Assembly: GCF_004362525.1 (NCBI RefSeq)
Contig: NZ_SNXS01000004.1
Span: 1 to 64,000 of the forward strand
Reading direction: 5' to 3'
Source: Roseateles toxinivorans
GTDB taxonomy: Bacteria; Pseudomonadota; Gammaproteobacteria; Burkholderiales; Burkholderiaceae_C
DNA length: 64,000 nt
The notes below the pieces were generated by a model. The model was not told where the DNA came from, did no database searches, and saw nothing but the letters and a program-made list of their open reading frames with translations. Position 1 is the first letter of the stretch, and each line of letters starts with the position of its first letter. This document shows, one piece after another, positions 63,216 through 64,000 of the stretch. A program made the position numbers and the translations under genes.

Positions 63216-63974
63216 ATGACAACGGATTCCAAGATCGCCATGGTCACCGGCGCCGGCACTGGCGTGGGGCGCGCGGTGGCACTGAGTTTGCTGCACGCCG
63301 GCTGGACGGTGGTGCTGGTCGGGCGGCGCGAGGCGCTGCTGCTGGAGACCGCGCAGCGGGCCGGGCCGGGGGCCGAGCGCTGCCTGGCGCTGACGGCCGA
63401 CGTCAGCCAGGAGGGCGCCGTCAAGGCGCTGTTCGAGCAGGTCCATGCGCGCTTCGGTCGGCTCGATCTCTTGTTCAACAATGCCGGCGTGTCCGCCCCG
63501 GCTGTGCCGCTCGACGAGCTGACACTGGCCCAGTGGCAGAGCGTCGTCGATGTCAATCTGACCGGCAGCTTTCTGTGTGCCCAGGCGGCTTTCCGGCTGA
63601 TGAAGCGCCAATCGCCCCGGGGCGGCCGCATCATCAACAACGGCTCGGTCTCGGCCCATGCGCCTCGCCCGAATTCGGCTCCCTACACTGCAACCAAACA
63701 CGCGATCACCGGTCTGACCAAGGCTTTGTCGCTGGATGGCCGGGCCTTTGACATCGCCTGCGGACAGATCGATATCGGCAATGCCCTGACCGAGATGGCT
63801 GCGCCGATGGCCAGGGGCGTGCGGCAGGCGAATGGCGAGATTGCCGTCGAAGCGGTGATGGATGTGCAACATGCGGCCAGTGCGGTGCTCTATATGGCCG
63901 GCTTGCCGCTGGAGGCCAATGTGCAGTTCATGACGGTGATGGCGACGAAGATGCCTTTTGTCGGGCGTGGCTAG
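63216..63974 (+). CDS. SDR family oxidoreductase
   Basis: A 252-residue classical short-chain dehydrogenase. The cofactor motif is [22 protein letters not shown] is in [11 protein letters not shown], the catalytic serine is in [10 protein letters not shown], and the Tyr-Lys pair is in [12 protein letters not shown]. It is complete. The arginine in VGRREALL after strand 2 suggests NADP. Substrate unknown. It starts 46 bases after the methyltransferase gene; the two may be cotranscribed. The last 26 bases of the window are noncoding. Confidence 0.92.
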   Translation: MTTDSKIAMVTGAGTGVGRAVALSLLHAGWTVVLVGRREALLLETAQRAGPGAERCLALTADVSQEGAVKALFEQVHARFGRLDLLFNNAGVSAPAVPLDELTLAQWQSVVDVNLTGSFLCAQAAFRLMKRQSPRGGRIINNGSVSAHAPRPNSAPYTATKHAITGLTKALSLDGRAFDIACGQIDIGNALTEMAAPMARGVRQANGEIAVEAVMDVQHAASAVLYMAGLPLEANVQFMTVMATKMPFVGRG

Positions 63975-64000
63975 TTGGACCCGAATGATCGATTGAAAGA

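Overview
The window is 64 kb of GC-rich chromosomal DNA that is almost wholly coding. No gap between genes exceeds about 260 bases. Gene content points to a betaproteobacterium of the order Burkholderiales, probably near Roseateles, Rubrivivax or Leptothrix. The pointers are a DUF4148 protein, orphan TctC/Bug binding proteins, a CDP-6-deoxyglucoseen-reductase-like flavoprotein, a PimC/PimD-type acyl-CoA dehydrogenase pair, DUF6172 and YaeQ. The genus is inference. I see no insertion sequence, prophage, CRISPR array or rRNA operon. There is one tRNA gene, tRNA-Leu(CAA).

Layout. 0-5 kb: tail of livF, a DUF72 protein, an O6-alkylguanine alkyltransferase, a DUF4148 protein, a chemotaxis receptor, a divergent zinc protease and a HAD phosphatase. 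5.4-12.3 kb: the most distinctive locus. A PtxS-like LacI regulator precedes a seven-gene operon (two permeases, binding protein, ATPase, kguE, kguK, kguD), with matching PtxS-type operators before the regulator and before the operon. It reads as a 2-ketogluconate uptake and catabolism unit in which a polar-amino-acid-type ABC transporter replaces the usual MFS carrier KguT. 12-18 kb: a TctC/Bug protein, a leucine-dehydrogenase-like enzyme, a 2OG-Fe dioxygenase beside a 2Fe-2S flavoprotein reductase, an epimerase-like SDR, a rhomboid protease and tRNA-Leu. 18-25 kb: cysM, a NUDIX hydrolase, tusA, galU, a degenerate 2-hydroxyacid dehydrogenase and valS. 25-32 kb: a His-rich CpxP-like protein with a CpxR/CpxA-like two-component system, guaC, an exported Lig E-type DNA ligase, a hybrid histidine kinase and rsuA. 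32-40 kb: a P1 peptidase coupled to a DUF3617 protein, the acyl-CoA dehydrogenase pair, an isoaspartyl peptidase, a retropepsin-like protease, yajQ and murB. 40-50 kb: a hybrid kinase with an Hpt domain beside a sulfite-oxidase-fold protein, a glycerophosphodiesterase, an acyl-CoA synthetase, a GNAT-DUF924 fusion, a second TctC/Bug protein and a Cache-type kinase. 50-64 kb: a prolyl oligopeptidase, DUF6172, yaeQ, two small proteins, prlC, a class I amidotransferase, an AhpD-like protein with a divergent AraC regulator, a PAS hybrid kinase, a 46-residue basic protein, a serine hydrolase, a small secreted repeat protein, a methyltransferase and an SDR.

Other signals are a dispersed palindromic repeat (GTAGCCCGGATG...) at gene 3' ends, where it twice supplies the TAG stop codon, and several convergent gene pairs whose 3' ends overlap by 4 to 76 bases.
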